From Fasciola hepatica (taxonomy: Eukaryota; Platyhelminthes; Trematoda; Plagiorchiida; Fasciolidae): a stretch of 64,000 nucleotides of DNA. Location of the stretch: NCBI GenBank assembly GCA_948099385.1, contig CANUEZ040000116.1:13145001-13209000 (forward strand), given 5' to 3'. The first letter of the stretch is position 1. Each line of letters starts with the position of its first letter. Below the pieces are notes generated by a model, which searched no databases, was not told the origin of the DNA, and was given only the letters and a program-made list of their open reading frames with translations. A program made the translations under genes and the position numbers. Positions 23,301 to 35,100 of this stretch are shown here, piece after piece.

Positions 23301-24130
23301 CTTCGTTGAAGATGGCTTAGCGATACAAGTAGTTCACATGTGGAACGGAGGGTGCTTTGGGATGTTGAATGTCATGAAAGTGCTCTGGTAAAGCGACACT
23401 TCTGCACTGAACCATGGCTGCCGACGATTTAGCCAGGGACCGATGTGGACTACAGATGAACTGTGCTTTGTGATCAGTGGCAGTGGTGAAATGGGTGCCA
23501 AGGAAATACTTGTGCAAACGAGTAACAGCCCACTAAACAGCCAAAGCCTCACTGCCTTTCTAGATATCCGCGTTCGGCAGAAACGACTCGGTGAGAAACG
23601 CACAAAACTGGATGACCCACTTTCTCTAGAACGGCCCCCATGCCGGTAGGAAAGGCGTCTGTAATAACCCTGGAAGATGTTTGTTGGAAAATAGTGCGAA
23701 AAACAACATAAGTGGATAAGAACGGTAACAAAACGCGAAGACTACTGGAACATCTGTTGGAAGAGGATCGAATGAGGATGCAATTTTGGTGGCAAAATTT
23801 GGAATAAATCCGGAGTATTACTGAAGAGAACCCGGTAGAGAAGGCGATTATACAACTGTTTAAGGAAAGGGTGCACAGGCTAACAGAGCGAATCGTTTGG
23901 GGTCAGGGTGAAAACCGTGAGCATCAGCCAGAAACAACAACCAGAAGAAATCAGGAGTGGGGAAAACACATTTGTCGGGGTTGATGACCACACTGTTTGG
24001 GAAATCTGTCCTGCGATTATCCCAAACGGTCCCAGTGCAAATCTTTGGTGGGAGCGTAAACAATGATATCCTTTTCGTAAGCACAAACACTTTTGATGTC
24101 CGAAATGTGGGAATTAATGAAATGCTTGAA
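23300..24130 (-). pseudogene. Ty3/gypsy pol relic (RT end to RNase H)
   Basis: Minus strand, three frames. RT end: YEKDIIVYAPTKDLHWDRL (a decayed Y-x-D-D motif C), then PDKCVFPTPDFFW and ADAHGFHPDPKRF, the conserved post-motif stretch of gypsy RT. RNase H: ITDAFPTGMGAVLEKVGHPV (catalytic Asp in D-A-F/S-P-T-G-M-G-A), CVSHRVVSAERGYLERQ. Then H-rich debris to about 23300. Stops and shifts throughout. The middle part of RT (motifs A and B) should lie at 24130-24800 but is too eroded to read. Confidence 0.7.
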
Positions 24131-24830
24131 AGTGATAAGGGGCAATGCTAAGACCAAAATGCAGAAAATTTCACTGGTATAAAAAAAGGGCGTATTAATT
24201 TTGGTTATTTCGTGGTTATCACGTGGAATGCGTCAAAATGCATCCTAGAGGTCAAGTTTCGAAATATACTTTAAATCGTGGATCTAAGGTAAAATCTCTC
24301 CAAGTTTGAGAGTGGATCAACTGAATTGTTCGAGCATTTTGTTCGACCTAATACGAAAATCACCACAAATTCGGAGGGTTTTTCCATCGCTCTCTAACGA
24401 AATCTCAGTCGGCTTGGTCCAAGCTGAAAACTCATCGGAGTCAATACTCATTTGAAGCTAAATCGTCTAATACCTTTTTGATGGACTCATGAAGTTCGGG
24501 AGGAATAATGTGTTGGTCTGTAAACGATCGAAACCCAATAACTTCAAGATACAAATAAACTATCTTGAAACCTCTAGAGACTTCCAAATAATCAGTTTCT
24601 AAAAGCCAAAGTATGGTCAGGCTCAGAGATGGCTACTTGTCATGAACGCCCCTCGAAATGCTCTCAAAAGACGGTACCTCTACCACAACCTATGATGAGC
24701 AAGTCTCACACAATGTCTTTAAGTTTCCGGGATGTTCTCTCCAAGTGAAAGCTCGGTCCCTTCCACCAGGTTGGTTGACTGAAAGTCACCCTTGGGGAGA
24801 TGGCTAAACCCTGATTCCAGATCAATTACA
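24130..24830 (-). other. eroded sequence, probably upstream gypsy RT
   Basis: No gene can be read. Its position upstream, on the minus strand, of the gypsy RT/RNase H relic suggests it held RT motifs A and B. No residues support this directly. Confidence 0.3.
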
Positions 24831-24831
24831 G

Positions 24832-25272
24832 GTGGGGTATGGAGCGGACAACACTGTGGTCACCGGCAGTCGTGGCTTAGGGGTGTACCGAGCAACCTGT
24901 ATGTCCAGCTTCGTCCGAAGGGCAATTGAACTGAGCAATCAATCACCGACTCCTAGTAGTTTCCAGAAGACCAACCCCTATGACTTGGAGTATACACTTG
25001 GTTGCGCAAGTGCTAGAGATGCATCCTCCACCAAAGATGCCTCTTCTGCACTGGGCGACCGAGTGGTACAGCAGCCCGCAATGCAATCGACCATGACAGA
25101 TTTTGCCACCATGATTTACTGCTCTTCCGTGCGCACAGACGAAAACTCTCTTACACGGTACACAAATCGTTATCCCATCTCCACTACCTTCCCACTTTCT
25201 CTTTCAATTTCAAATACCAAGGTGATGAAAGTTCATGTATGCATCAGACAGGTGAGAAAATGTAAACGCTGA
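24832..25272 (+). CDS. unassigned open frame, probably repeat-derived
   Basis: A 146-codon open frame with many Ser, Thr and Ala (for example GCASARDASSTKDASSALGD) and no membrane segment or recognisable fold. The alternating S-A-R-D/S-T-K-D look of that segment suggests low-complexity origin. It sits between gypsy and RTE relics. It could be a fragment of a repeat family conserved at the protein level; I cannot name it. Confidence 0.25.
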   Translation: MGYGADNTVVTGSRGLGVYRATCMSSFVRRAIELSNQSPTPSSFQKTNPYDLEYTLGCASARDASSTKDASSALGDRVVQQPAMQSTMTDFATMIYCSSVRTDENSLTRYTNRYPISTTFPLSLSISNTKVMKVHVCIRQVRKCKR

Positions 25273-25429
25273 TCGCCTCGGTGGTGGTCAGTTTATGTAA
25301 AAACTCATTAAATGGTATGAAACGTTCAATCAAAGTTTATTCAATGACTTGAATCGATCAAGAGTCCGAGAATAGCACTCATTATGATTCACTTTCCTCT
25401 GTGGGGGAGACACCATGGAGAATGCTCAT

Positions 25430-26480
25430 TATTCCTTTGAGATAATTGCAGAATTTGACAATGGTCGCAAAATCTACCGCTTCATTTTAAGTGTCGGTCT
25501 GCGGAGAATAACTGATACAGCTGACGACTAACCAATTCACTGTAAAGAACTTTGTCTGAGCCGAAGGACGGAGCAGTTTACAGAAAAAATTGTCTGACTC
25601 ATTTCCACAGTAAACCTTGTGATAATACGTGCACGAGAAACGGCGCAGGTGGGTATCATTCCTCCATGGTAAATAGAGGTTTTCCGACAGGAATTTTATC
25701 TGAAGACGTACAAAAATGCAAGATCGGGTGAGCTATCTCCGTCCTTTGTTTCGTGGATGGAGGCAGAGCATTGGTATTTTAACTAACACAACTCCTCATG
25801 TTGATCTAGTACAATAGGCAGATTCACATGGGGTGGTGTGAACCGGTGATTGTGCCGATGTACAGGAAAATTGGCAGGTTCTGTTCTGGAAATCACAGAA
25901 CTAGCTTAGTGATAATCGCATCCAAACAGCTTGCTGGTATTTTATCTCGTTGACCGTCTGGCTTCCGTGAAAGATGTTCGCTTAGGAATCAAGCCGGTTT
26001 CAGACCCCATCGGGGTTTACCTGAACACATACTCGGCAGTTCGAAGAACTTTAAATCACATACACACCTTCTGTAGATCCGTCATCTCTGTATTCTGTGA
26101 TATGAAATAGGAATTCTAATCATTCGACCATACAGTTCGCCTTCGCTGCCTCTGGTTGATAAATATTGCGGGAAAATTTCTTTTTTCTCATAATTTTACG
26201 TGAAAAGTCAAATCCAGGATTGTGCTTATGGCGCTTTTTCACCGGAGTTCACCACGAGAAATGGTGTTCGTTAGGATTATCCCCCATCACCTTTACATTT
26301 CCTGTTTGTAATTGAAATGGGTAATAAGATAGCCATATCTTCGTGTAATAATATCAGCATCGATTGGTGGTCAGACGAAGTACTATACGACAAAATACAC
26401 CGACGATACTGTTCTTTTGAAGGAAAGTCCATTTAAGGTGTAACGTTTAGTAGATAGTCTACACAACAGAGTAACAATGC
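25430..26480 (+). pseudogene. RTE-like LINE relic (copy C)
   Basis: Plus strand, several frames. FDNGRKIYRFILSVGLRRIT begins the pre-RT linker. GELSPSFVSWMEA and PVIVPMYRKIGRFCSGNHR match the conserved start of RTE RT (W-C-x-x-V-I-V-P-I-x-K-K-G-x-x-x-x-x-x-N-H-R). SVISVFCDMK is motif A with its Asp, followed by a stop. EFTTRNGVR is the start of motif B. The catalytic pair is not readable. It is 5'-truncated, and no 3' end was found. Confidence 0.65.
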
Positions 26481-26898
26481 TTGCGATGTGTTTTGCACAT
26501 TCGATTTATGTAATGACTCTACAAAACTTGGTTGGCCCAAAAACCAAACCTTGTCCTGTCAGGGGAAGCTCTAGCTGAAACAGTAAATATTTGTTCGTTA
26601 AGCAGCTGCATTCTACTCGAAGGATGGATGTCGGATGAAGTGTCGTTGCGTATGCCATAGGCGCGTTGGAGTTCTGACCAACCTAATTCATTGTGGCACT
26701 GATGTGGTACCCGAATGTCTCTCCCAGATATGTCCCTATACACTACCCAGGAAAATCGTGTGGGTTCAGATGTACTATACACAAAACTGTCGGTTTTTGA
26801 GAACGGAGGTCTCCGTTGGTCTTTCCCATATGATGAGAATAGCATATCAGCTACGGTGAGGTAAGAGTATAGTGCTGAGAACTAGAGTTCAGCCACTA

Positions 26899-27254
26899 CA
26901 GCTTTTCCCATCGAGCTTTAGAGAAAGCCGGCGATCCTTTAGCCACGACCCACAATCCTCTAGTCACGACCCATCATTCTTTAGCCTTGACGCACAACCT
27001 TTAGCCATGCTGCTGCAAGCCAGTCAGATCAAAAGTATCGGAATATAATGACACCAAAATACATTGGAACAATTTATTTTTTTACCAAGATTGGTATTAA
27101 AATGCTTACGGAACAAATGAGAAGGTAAGACGATCTTATGCTGCACGGTTGACCGTGGCAATGGTATCAAATGCTGAACCGCAAACTGGTTGGAGAAGGT
27201 TTAAAAGATGTGCCCGTATTGTCGAACCATGTGGCATAGTCCTTATTATTGTTG
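26899..27254 (+). repeat. left terminal inverted repeat
   Basis: Begins CAGCTTTTCCCATCGAGC, and from 26934 inward is the reverse complement of the right arm without a mismatch that I can see, to 27248. The outer part (26935-27010) holds four imperfect tandem copies of a ~21-bp unit of the form CTTTAGCCACGACCCACAAT, possible transposase-binding sites. Confidence 0.88.
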
Positions 27255-27585
27255 AAATTTCGGTGATAGTAATGGTGTCAAATGTGACAGCATAAATGAA
27301 GTGATGACAATAATGGAGCTGTACTTACCATAGCTGTGTGTATTGCTCTCAGAATTTTATTGTATCTACTTATCTAAAGGCCTAACGAACCAAACCTTTG
27401 TTTTGTTTGATCATATCCAGTTCTGATATTTGTCTAAGGCTTGAAATGTCAAACAGAATACCTTTTGTTACATTACAGATTTTACTTACAGGACCGCTTG
27501 TTTGTGGCATTTGACCCTTCCATGGGAAGACTGTTTTTCGATTGGTTGATATCTCTTTCGGAGGCATTCAGGTGATATAACCACT

Positions 27586-28490
27586 TTGTGGCCCCATGTT
27601 AAAGTATTCGCCATACTTTACCTGGTACAGTACACATCACCTCTTTACAATATGGGGAGCATTTATATGACTGAGAAGAAAAGGTCGTACCTTTTCACCA
27701 GCGCAGTAGATCGACGCAAGATAATCGAATGTGCACGAAGGCAAGATGAATCGAAGGACTTTGACAAACACCTCAACATCAAGATCAAAATATGCCGTGC
27801 TACTGTAGCTACTGATAGGGAAAAGGCTTTCGCTCCTGGGTCCTACAAGACGAAGTCCAACGATGAGTTTGTCAAGCATTTGTGTGAAGTGGGGGTTGAA
27901 AACCCCTCAAGCACACTGAGACAGTTGAAGGAAAGGACGGAGAAGGACTTCCCAAGCACAGCAGTCAGCAAGTCATCCACTGATCGATTGCTGGATGGGC
28001 ATCACTACTCAATTAAGAAGCTGAGTGTTCTAAGAAAGCAACAAAACTCATATACAGTCAAATCTAAACTAGTAGAATATGTCGACTGGCTGCAACAATC
28101 AGGTGCTGCAACTTTGAGTCTGTATATCGATGAAACCAACTATAAGATATGATGCTGTCGTAGCTATGGGAGCACAAAGGCAGATAGTAAAGCCATCCGA
28201 ATTCTATAGTCAAGTAAAGGACCTAACTTGAACATATTAGCTTGTTCATTTGTCGCCGGTATCTTGAAGGACGAATGTCATTCAAAGAATAAACGGCATA
28301 CTTTGATCGAGTTTCTCTCATGATGCTCAACGTCTATTGGTACTGAGCAATCTAAAGTTTCAGTAGTATTTACCTTTGATAGTGCGCCCCTCCATCGGAG
28401 GGCTGTGGACGCACAACTACACACCGGTCAGCAAATACATTTTCTCCCACCGTATAGTCCACTTTTCAACCAGCGAATTCAAACAGGTAA
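27586..28490 (+). pseudogene. DDE transposase (IS630/Tc1/mariner type), broken
   Basis: An ORF of 188 codons from 27586 (a likelier start is the Met at about 27651, MGSIYMTEKK), then the same frame continues past stops at about 28150, 28208 and 28328. HTH part: DRRKIIECARRQDE and LRQLKERTEKDFPSTAVSKS (the winged/paired-type N-terminus). Catalytic motifs: LYIDETNY (first Asp), then GPNLNILACSFVAGIL, FDSAPLHRR (second Asp, near 28378) and IHFLPPYSPLFN. The third acid is probably the GAA at 28475, reached after a 1-2 base loss (F-N then S-E-F-K-Q), about 33 codons from the second Asp. It cuts and pastes the element; this copy cannot. Confidence 0.8.
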
Positions 28491-28554
28491 AATGTTTGCC
28501 ACTTTAATTTGTTTATATTTATTTAGTACAATAAGAATTGGTTCCCTGAAAATA

Positions 28555-28908
28555 CAACAGTAATAAGGACTATGCCACATGGTTCGACAATACGGGCACA
28601 TCTTTTAAACCTTCTCCAACCAGTTTGCGGTTCAGCATTTGATACCATTGCCACGGTCAACCGTGCAGCATAAGATCGTCTTACCTTCTCATTTGTTCCG
28701 TAAGCATTTTAATACCAATCTTGGTAAAAAAATAAATTGTTCCAATGTATTTTGGTGTCATTATATTCCGATACTTTTGATCTGACTGGCTTGCAGCAGC
28801 ATGGCTAAAGGTTGTGCGTCAAGGCTAAAGAATGATGGGTCGTGACTAGAGGATTGTGGGTCGTGGCTAAAGGATTGCCGGTTTTGTCTAAAGCTTGGAG
28901 ATAAAAGG
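28555..28908 (-). repeat. right terminal inverted repeat
   Basis: Reverse complement of the left arm (28561-28875 exact by eye; the last 33 bp diverged, 28876-28908). It carries the mirrored 21-bp subterminal units. Confidence 0.88.
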
Positions 28909-28910
28909 TA

Positions 28911-31865
28911 GAACAAATACTGAACCCAAATGGATCAAGACGACTGAAACAAGAGATACGTATGATCACCGACACACTTTCTTGGTTAAATCGTTCATGG
29001 AGGCGAATAGTGCCCGGAAGATCGGTCGAGGTAGCCAGTCCGTGACATGGTAGGAGAAAATATAAAAAAAAATCTACCGGTGTCTCCGTTCAGGCAGGAC
29101 CTGACCAACAGCTAGGTTTAGGTTCACTACACATATCTATCAGATGGTTGGATACATTGTGTGATATGGTTAGGTGATAGGGGACGAACTCTGTCGTGTC
29201 CTCAGTCATTTGAGGCTTGTGTGAGGGAGTGTTGTTTCGTCTACTCAACCTGTGAATGTGACCGTAAATTAGTATCACTAACTCGTACTCACGATGAGGG
29301 GCTAAGATTTCCATGGACAGTAGGACAAGCCAAACGGAATAACCGTGATTTGATCGTAAATTCCGGTAGAATAATCACAAAAGCACAGAAGAAAACATTA
29401 TAGGCTTTTCATGAACAACCAATAACCACAGGGTATCAGGACTGAGAAGCAGTTCAGTGCAGTATTGTAACAAATGGCTAACCCAGAAAATAACTGAGCA
29501 AAAATGTTACACAACGCGAGTTAAATTACGGATAAAGTTAACCAGATAGAAGTCGCACTGTTATATGATGGCTATTCGGTCATCGACTACAGTGACATAA
29601 ATATAGTTGTGACAGACTAGGTGAGTCGATATCGTCAGGAAGAGAAGAATCAAGCAAATAGAGTAAGATCATATAAGAAGGGCATATAAAAGAACAACCG
29701 GATTCAGTAGACAAAAGTCCAGTCAAACAGCATTGAATCCTTTGGGATAAGATATGCCTCTTGGATCTTTGACCAGCGCAGGAGTTCAGAATGTTTTCTC
29801 CAGATGAAAACACTTCGAAGGGGCTGATTATAAACGGAGATTAAACCTCAGTTCACGTCTAATTTACTCGGCCGGCTCATAGAACTAAACTATGGGAATT
29901 CATCCAGGATACGGCAAAGTTAAAAACCGTCAGTAGACTAAATACTATGAGTAGTTAATCAACTTACAAAGTGTGAAAACGAACTTTCCAATCCGGGTTG
30001 ATTTCACAGCAGTGTGTTCATGAACAATTTCAGTCAAACGGGCTAGAGGGCACTGATGCTTAAGCACCCATTCCATTACATGATCCCCACGAACACACCA
30101 CTACATCAAGTAAATCCTGCAGCCGCTTTCGATACAACAATCAACGATTGTTACTGACTGTGTTCGCTTCATATTGCCTCAGTCAGTTAACCACGTCTCC
30201 CCCTATGCCACCGATCGGTTTTTGATAAATGTAGTCGCGATCAAGTGCATGGACGTATCATAATTCAGGATTTTTCACACAAACACACAAGCGGACATTG
30301 TGTTTGTCTGACTGATTCCATTGTCAACCTGGCCTGCAATTTGTGGCTACTATCTTAGAAGTTATGCATGTCTCATCGCGCACGCGCATACAGTCCATGT
30401 CTACATCACGTGACAGCGTCCGACCTACTCATGGTAATCAACCACACTGCGTGCGACTAAGTTGCTGCCTACTTCCGTTTTTAGCTACACATTCTCTGAC
30501 TTTAAAAATGCCGTACATTTCGTTGTCGTCCATTTCATTCCGTTCAACGTTTCCCCTACCGTTACCTATGTTCTATGATGTTTGACTCTGCTAGACACTA
30601 ATTCACTTCATCCCACCGACATTTACCAATAAATTCAGGTTATGAACGAAATGCACATCTGTTCAGTTCGGTCGAGACTCATGAGAATGACCACAAGCTG
30701 CCAGTTTGGTTCAACGAACCGTTCGCGCGTGGATTTATCTTCAGTAATTCATTGTTGTCCAGTTGTTTGAGTTCCGTAAGTCGTGTTTATGTTGTCCATT
30801 GGGTTCCAGCCGCAGGCATCACGTTTAGCGAACACAGGTGGAAAACGTATAATTTGAGTGGATAGTCCTCGCATGAAAGCCTACAACTTCCTTGGTAGAT
30901 AACCTGGCATTACTTACCAGTAGATTTACTGGTTTGCTTTTCCGTTACTTACTCTTATACCACTTAAATAACTCGCATGCAATCGATAAGCCCATGAATA
31001 AGCGATTAGGTAAGTCAAAGCATCAACCATGGGAGGTAAACTGTACGACAATTAGTCAGATCGTGCCAGCCAAGTGATTAGTATAACTACATACGGGTTT
31101 CTAGTTGACGGATGGATGACTGTCAATAACCCTGACCAGTTTATGTCCACGGACGTTTGTTTTCTTATTTCTAATGCCTTGGTTACATTCATATTCCACA
31201 AATGGATGCCATCGTTTTGGTTACCATAATTAACTTTCCTCAAGGCAGTTTTACAACCAAACTGCCTTGTGAATGGTTACCCACGGTAATCGAAGCGTTG
31301 GCTAACCACAAAACACTTCGCATCGAAAAAGCCGTGTTGGTGATACTATATTTTCTCGTTCAATACACCGAATTGCTCATCTTTTTTCGATACCATCCGT
31401 ATTTCGTTCCGTCCTGACATACTGGATGACCGCCTTTGTCCTGATTTGGGTGCAAGCTGTGGACAATATTGAAGTCATCGTTTAAATCAGTCCGATACTC
31501 AGAGCTACCGATGTGGTCTGTGATTGTGCTGCTTGCTGATTCGATGCATTCCTAAGTTACCTAGTGTGAATGGTGCCGTTGGATATAGGTGGGTAAATGT
31601 ACTGCATCACAGAGGCGTCTGAAAGATTATGTGACCATTATTTCAGTTCAGTTCTTTCAAACATTAACCACACCTAGCCGTGTCACCAAATGTCTCCAAA
31701 CATCCGGCGGACCGGTCTCACGGACCTCAACTCAGAGGTCCATTACGTCCTACTCGGGTCAGCCTACTATTTATGGTCCTTATATGCTTGCGTTCTAGGA
31801 TGGACTGAATAACTTGATTCATCATGCAGGAACTATCTACATAGCGGATCTGGGTTTATGTGTAA
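28911..31865. other. no gene recognised
   Basis: About 3 kb with only short open frames on both strands (for example 29161-29403, 30343-30585, 31202-31417). None has a recognisable domain or a credible run of splice sites. Probably intergenic DNA and old repeats. Confidence 0.4.
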
Positions 31866-32709
31866 CACATCTCAACTATCTGAATATGTTCAAATAGAGC
31901 ACTCGCTTCTGAGGTTGCTTTCTCACCATGGTTCAAAGAAGCTACACGCAACAAATGCTTATACACCGACTGTCTCCATGTATTCACCACCTGCAGCGGT
32001 CACGTTTCTAAGCGGTATAAAATGACGGACCTTAGTGTCGCAGAGTTCACATGATCCCTAAAGGACAGACAAACGTATGTCACATCCGTCCCAAAAGTAT
32101 CAAGCGAGCCATTTTCCCGGCGACACTCCATTCAATATTCGACCAACAGGTGAAATTTAACTTCCCAGGCTAAAAAGGTTACCCCCTCGAGCCAAAGACC
32201 CCCAATTAGGCCAAAATGTGGTATAGTTTTATCCCAGTCCTGTAATCTTTTGAACTAAACAGGTGCTAAACGCATCCTGAACTTCGTTTTATTGTTGCAA
32301 TTATCCACCAAATCTTGCAACTTGACTGAATCGTCACTCAGACGAAAAACATCGACCCTCTCTATTCCTAGCCTCAAAGCTTGCTGTTTGCACATAGATC
32401 GATCCCACTGTTTTCGTACATGGATATGGCCAATAATAGCATCAGTACAACTATAAAGTTTGAGAGAAAGTGATTCAAAGAGTGACCCTGACGAACTCTA
32501 CCACTCGTGACGAGCTCATGAGATCCACTACCAAAGGGATCAGCCTTGAAGTACGTAGCGTAAATTATTGGCGCTGAAAGTTGCCAGCATTGTCGTTTGA
32601 ATGAAAACTCTCCTCGAGTCTTATCATTCGTAAACAAACTGGTAAAAGTTGTTCTTTTGGCATTGTTTCTGTCGAAGTTGGTCACATTTGTGTCCGGAGT
32701 TGATTTCAT
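31865..32709 (-). pseudogene. RTE-like LINE relic (copy D)
   Basis: Minus strand. SGRVRQGHSLNHFLSNFIVV is RT motif B (normal form G-V-R-Q-G-C-x-L-S-P-F-L-F-N-F). ENSGIDLCANSKL follows, then SDDSVKLQDLVDNCNN and KLQ-rich thumb sequence, and RSVILYRLET near 31960 (family R-S-V-L-L-Y-G-C-E-T). The Asp pair of motif C is missing between the first two blocks. Frames change at least twice. Confidence 0.65.
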
Positions 32710-33133
32710 TTAAACGATCGATTTATCCGTTCTTACGCGGAATTTTGGGTGTCCCCCTTGTTTAGAAGTCTAGAATAGGCTATCCGGCTAATGACCAGAA
32801 CAGTCCTTCATCACCTTAAACGTCTCTGTAATATCTCCTCGAATTCTTCTCTTTTTCACCAAGTCTTTGAATTTTCAATGCTTTTATTATTACCTAACGT
32901 AAATGAGTGACCACTCCAGACCTACTTTTTTCTGGATCTGACTATCCATCATCTATTTGTTGGTCCCAGAGTCATGCTTTTCGTTGTTGCCACATTTCTA
33001 AACGGACCCTTCGGGATCCTTCCTAACTACGCAACACCAACTTTGACGACAATCCAATCAAACTTTAGCACACAGACCTTGTTCATAATCTATGCATTTC
33101 TAACCTATAAACGTAACTGTATTAGCCACGAGG

Positions 33134-33906
33134 ATGATGTTACCGAAAACGAGCTTATTCGCTATTCGTGTTTTCTTTATATTTATTTGTTACACTGAGC
33201 TTTCTAAGACTGGTCTTGAGCAACGTGTATATGCAGTTAAAAAACAACCAGATCAGCCCTCTTGTTCAGGACCCCAAATCAGACCTGATGTGAACGAGCT
33301 AAATAACAAACTTGTTTTATAAAAGGTTTCTGTTAATCATTGGAAAGATATATGAAGCGGAGTTCCATTCACTTATGGTCAAGCCTGTACGTGGTAAATG
33401 GGGAATAAAGGTCAAAATAAGAGGTGGGGTGGTGGGAATTGTCCGTCAAGATAGGACAGGGATCAGTTTGATTGTCAGCGTACTCGCATTGTTTTGTCAT
33501 GGACCTTTGGTTACGTCACAATTTGTGCCCACGACAACTTTAGGTTATGGACAAGGTATTTTTTGTATCGTTCAGTGTGGTGGATTCATATGGTTGCTGC
33601 CATGGCCATGCACAAAATGACGCATCGGAACTGGTTCGGAGGATTGGTTGGGACTCCTTAGATGGTGCTGAATAGCTTACCGAGATCGTCCACGTGTGCC
33701 GTGCTGACAATATATTACACAATGTAATTTCGAATGGCCTAGTAATCCTTTTTTCAGGCACGCAGGACGGTGTTTTGTATCGTATTGACCAACTGCTGAC
33801 CGGTACGACCGATGTAGCTTGTTACACAGGAGCAGTTGAAGTGGTCAACGCATACTTATGTGATTGGAAAATACTGTCGAGCTTTGCTTCGTTGTTAAAT
33901 GATTAG
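33134..33906 (+). CDS. tentative multi-exon secreted or membrane protein gene
   Basis: A Met at 33134 opens a signal-peptide-like start (MMLPKTSLFAIRVFFIFICY). A later open block, about 33340-33556, ends GISLIVSVLALFCHG...TTTLGYGQ at a GT (33557). A possible intron to the TTTTTTCAG ending near 33758 would rejoin in phase at GTQDGVLYRIDQLLTG, which continues to a stop at 33904. G-T-x-D-G-x-L-Y-x-I-D resembles a beta-propeller blade edge, as in sema or WD proteins. The link between the first and second blocks is not resolved. It may be a real small gene or chance; low confidence. Confidence 0.3.
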
Positions 33907-34685
33907 ATGGACTGAATGAAACATGTTTATTTCGGCATCACTGAGCGTAGCTTGAATTGCATGCAAAATCCGTTGTTTGAAATGGTTCACTGGAGTCATC
34001 ATTCGAAATTGGACGGGTGACGAATAGTTCTTTCTCAGGAACGGTAAAGACTCCATGTTTCGTTGGTTTTGCTTTAAGGTAGTGGTCACTGAATTGGCCC
34101 GGAGACCCGTTCTCTTGGAGTCCCTTGACATTCATGCCCAGTTTTGTTTCAAGTGTTTCCTTTGAGTAAATATTCTTGACCAACAGTTAAACTCAGTGGA
34201 TGCGGGGCTTAGGAAGAAGCTCATACAGTTACGTTTTGCTCGTTAAGGTATATACAGTTTTAGTCTGACTCTAACCGAAACCGTGGTGAAGTTAGAGTCA
34301 CATGACCGAAGCTTTCATCCATCCGAAATATGTACCGTGAGGATAAAATTTATCTCAGTGGCGGTTAGTTAACATTGTACATCCACACTTTGGGCCAGAC
34401 ATCCTTTTTTGGTGCCATCTGTTTGGCTACAGCGATAACGCTGATCTTGGGGATATCGCATGATAGTTATTGCATTCGATGTGTGGGCAATGTCACTACG
34501 TACTTTGGGCAGCCTAATGCTCTGTGCTCTGTGCCTGAGTTTTAGCCAGGATGATTAGGGCGCACCCAGTTGTCCGGACTGACGAAAGCCTACTCGGGGC
34601 TTGCCGGTAGAGTATTTTATTGATGAATTTGTTATCACGGCATGAAGAAATCGATTTTATTCTATGACGAACATGACATCACGAT
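33907..34685. other. no gene recognised
   Basis: Short overlapping frames on both strands (33895-34183 minus) without domains. Confidence 0.35.
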
Positions 34686-34895
34686 ATGGGAAACGTGGCT
34701 GGAAGAAGCTGTATTGTGTTGTTCGAACAAACCTTGGCTTGCAGGGTTGAGCAGCAATATTTGCTTTCTTTTTCGGTGCATGACAATGGAGCTGTGCAAT
34801 TACAAACACTGTCCAATCCAAGTGATTCCGACTTTGCACAGATGAATGAATGCTTTTTCTCTGATTATGATGATGACCTTAGCATGGTAAACTGA
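34686..34895 (+). CDS. possible exon with acidic end
   Basis: The frame reads QQYLLSFSVHDNGAVQLQTL and ends in a Ser/Asp-rich acidic tail (FFSDYDDDLSM) just before a GTAAAC that could be a weak donor. A CAG at about 34745 would be the acceptor. It may belong with the tentative gene at 33134-33906 (same strand, ~0.8 kb downstream), but phases do not clearly join. No family recognised. Confidence 0.25.
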   Translation: MGNVAGRSCIVLFEQTLACRVEQQYLLSFSVHDNGAVQLQTLSNPSDSDFAQMNECFFSDYDDDLSMVN

Positions 34896-34959
34896 CTACT
34901 TTGTTCATTTATTTAATCTAAATTGACGTAGAAGCCTGCTTTCGGCAATTTTTTTCCTG

Positions 34960-35100
34960 TTTAAGAATAACATTTTGAGGATTGAAACATGATTTTCCCG
35001 AAACGTAGAGCTTCGGCCGGGTGGATGTTGCTTCATCAGAAAATGACTAGCGACGGGTGATGACGGGATCTTATGGTTTCGAATGTTGTCATTGTGCGTT
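34960..35100 (-). repeat. Penelope-like terminal (pLTR-type) fragment
   Basis: Minus strand: CTGATGAAGCAACATCC, then CCGAAGCTCTACGTTTCGGG. The pairing of a C-T-G-A-T-G-A box with a downstream C-G-A-A/A-C-G-T box resembles the ends of Penelope-like elements, which are known to carry hammerhead-like motifs. The core does not satisfy the hammerhead consensus, so this is a relic at best. It lies ~350 bp upstream of Penelope-like element 1, in opposite orientation. Confidence 0.3.

Larger units (their letters stand above)
26899..28908 (+). mobile_element. IS630/Tc1/mariner-type transposon with long inverted repeats
   Basis: A 2010-bp unit bounded by TA dinucleotides (26897-26898 and 28909-28910), the usual target duplication of this superfamily. 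Inverted arms 26934-27248 and 28561-28875 (315 bp) appear identical by eye. The outermost ~35 bp still match but with several mismatches. Between the arms is a transposase with DDE_3-like motifs, broken by three stops and a frame slip. Arms this long are unusual for Tc1/mariner, where inverted repeats are mostly 20-250 bp. Confidence 0.8.
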
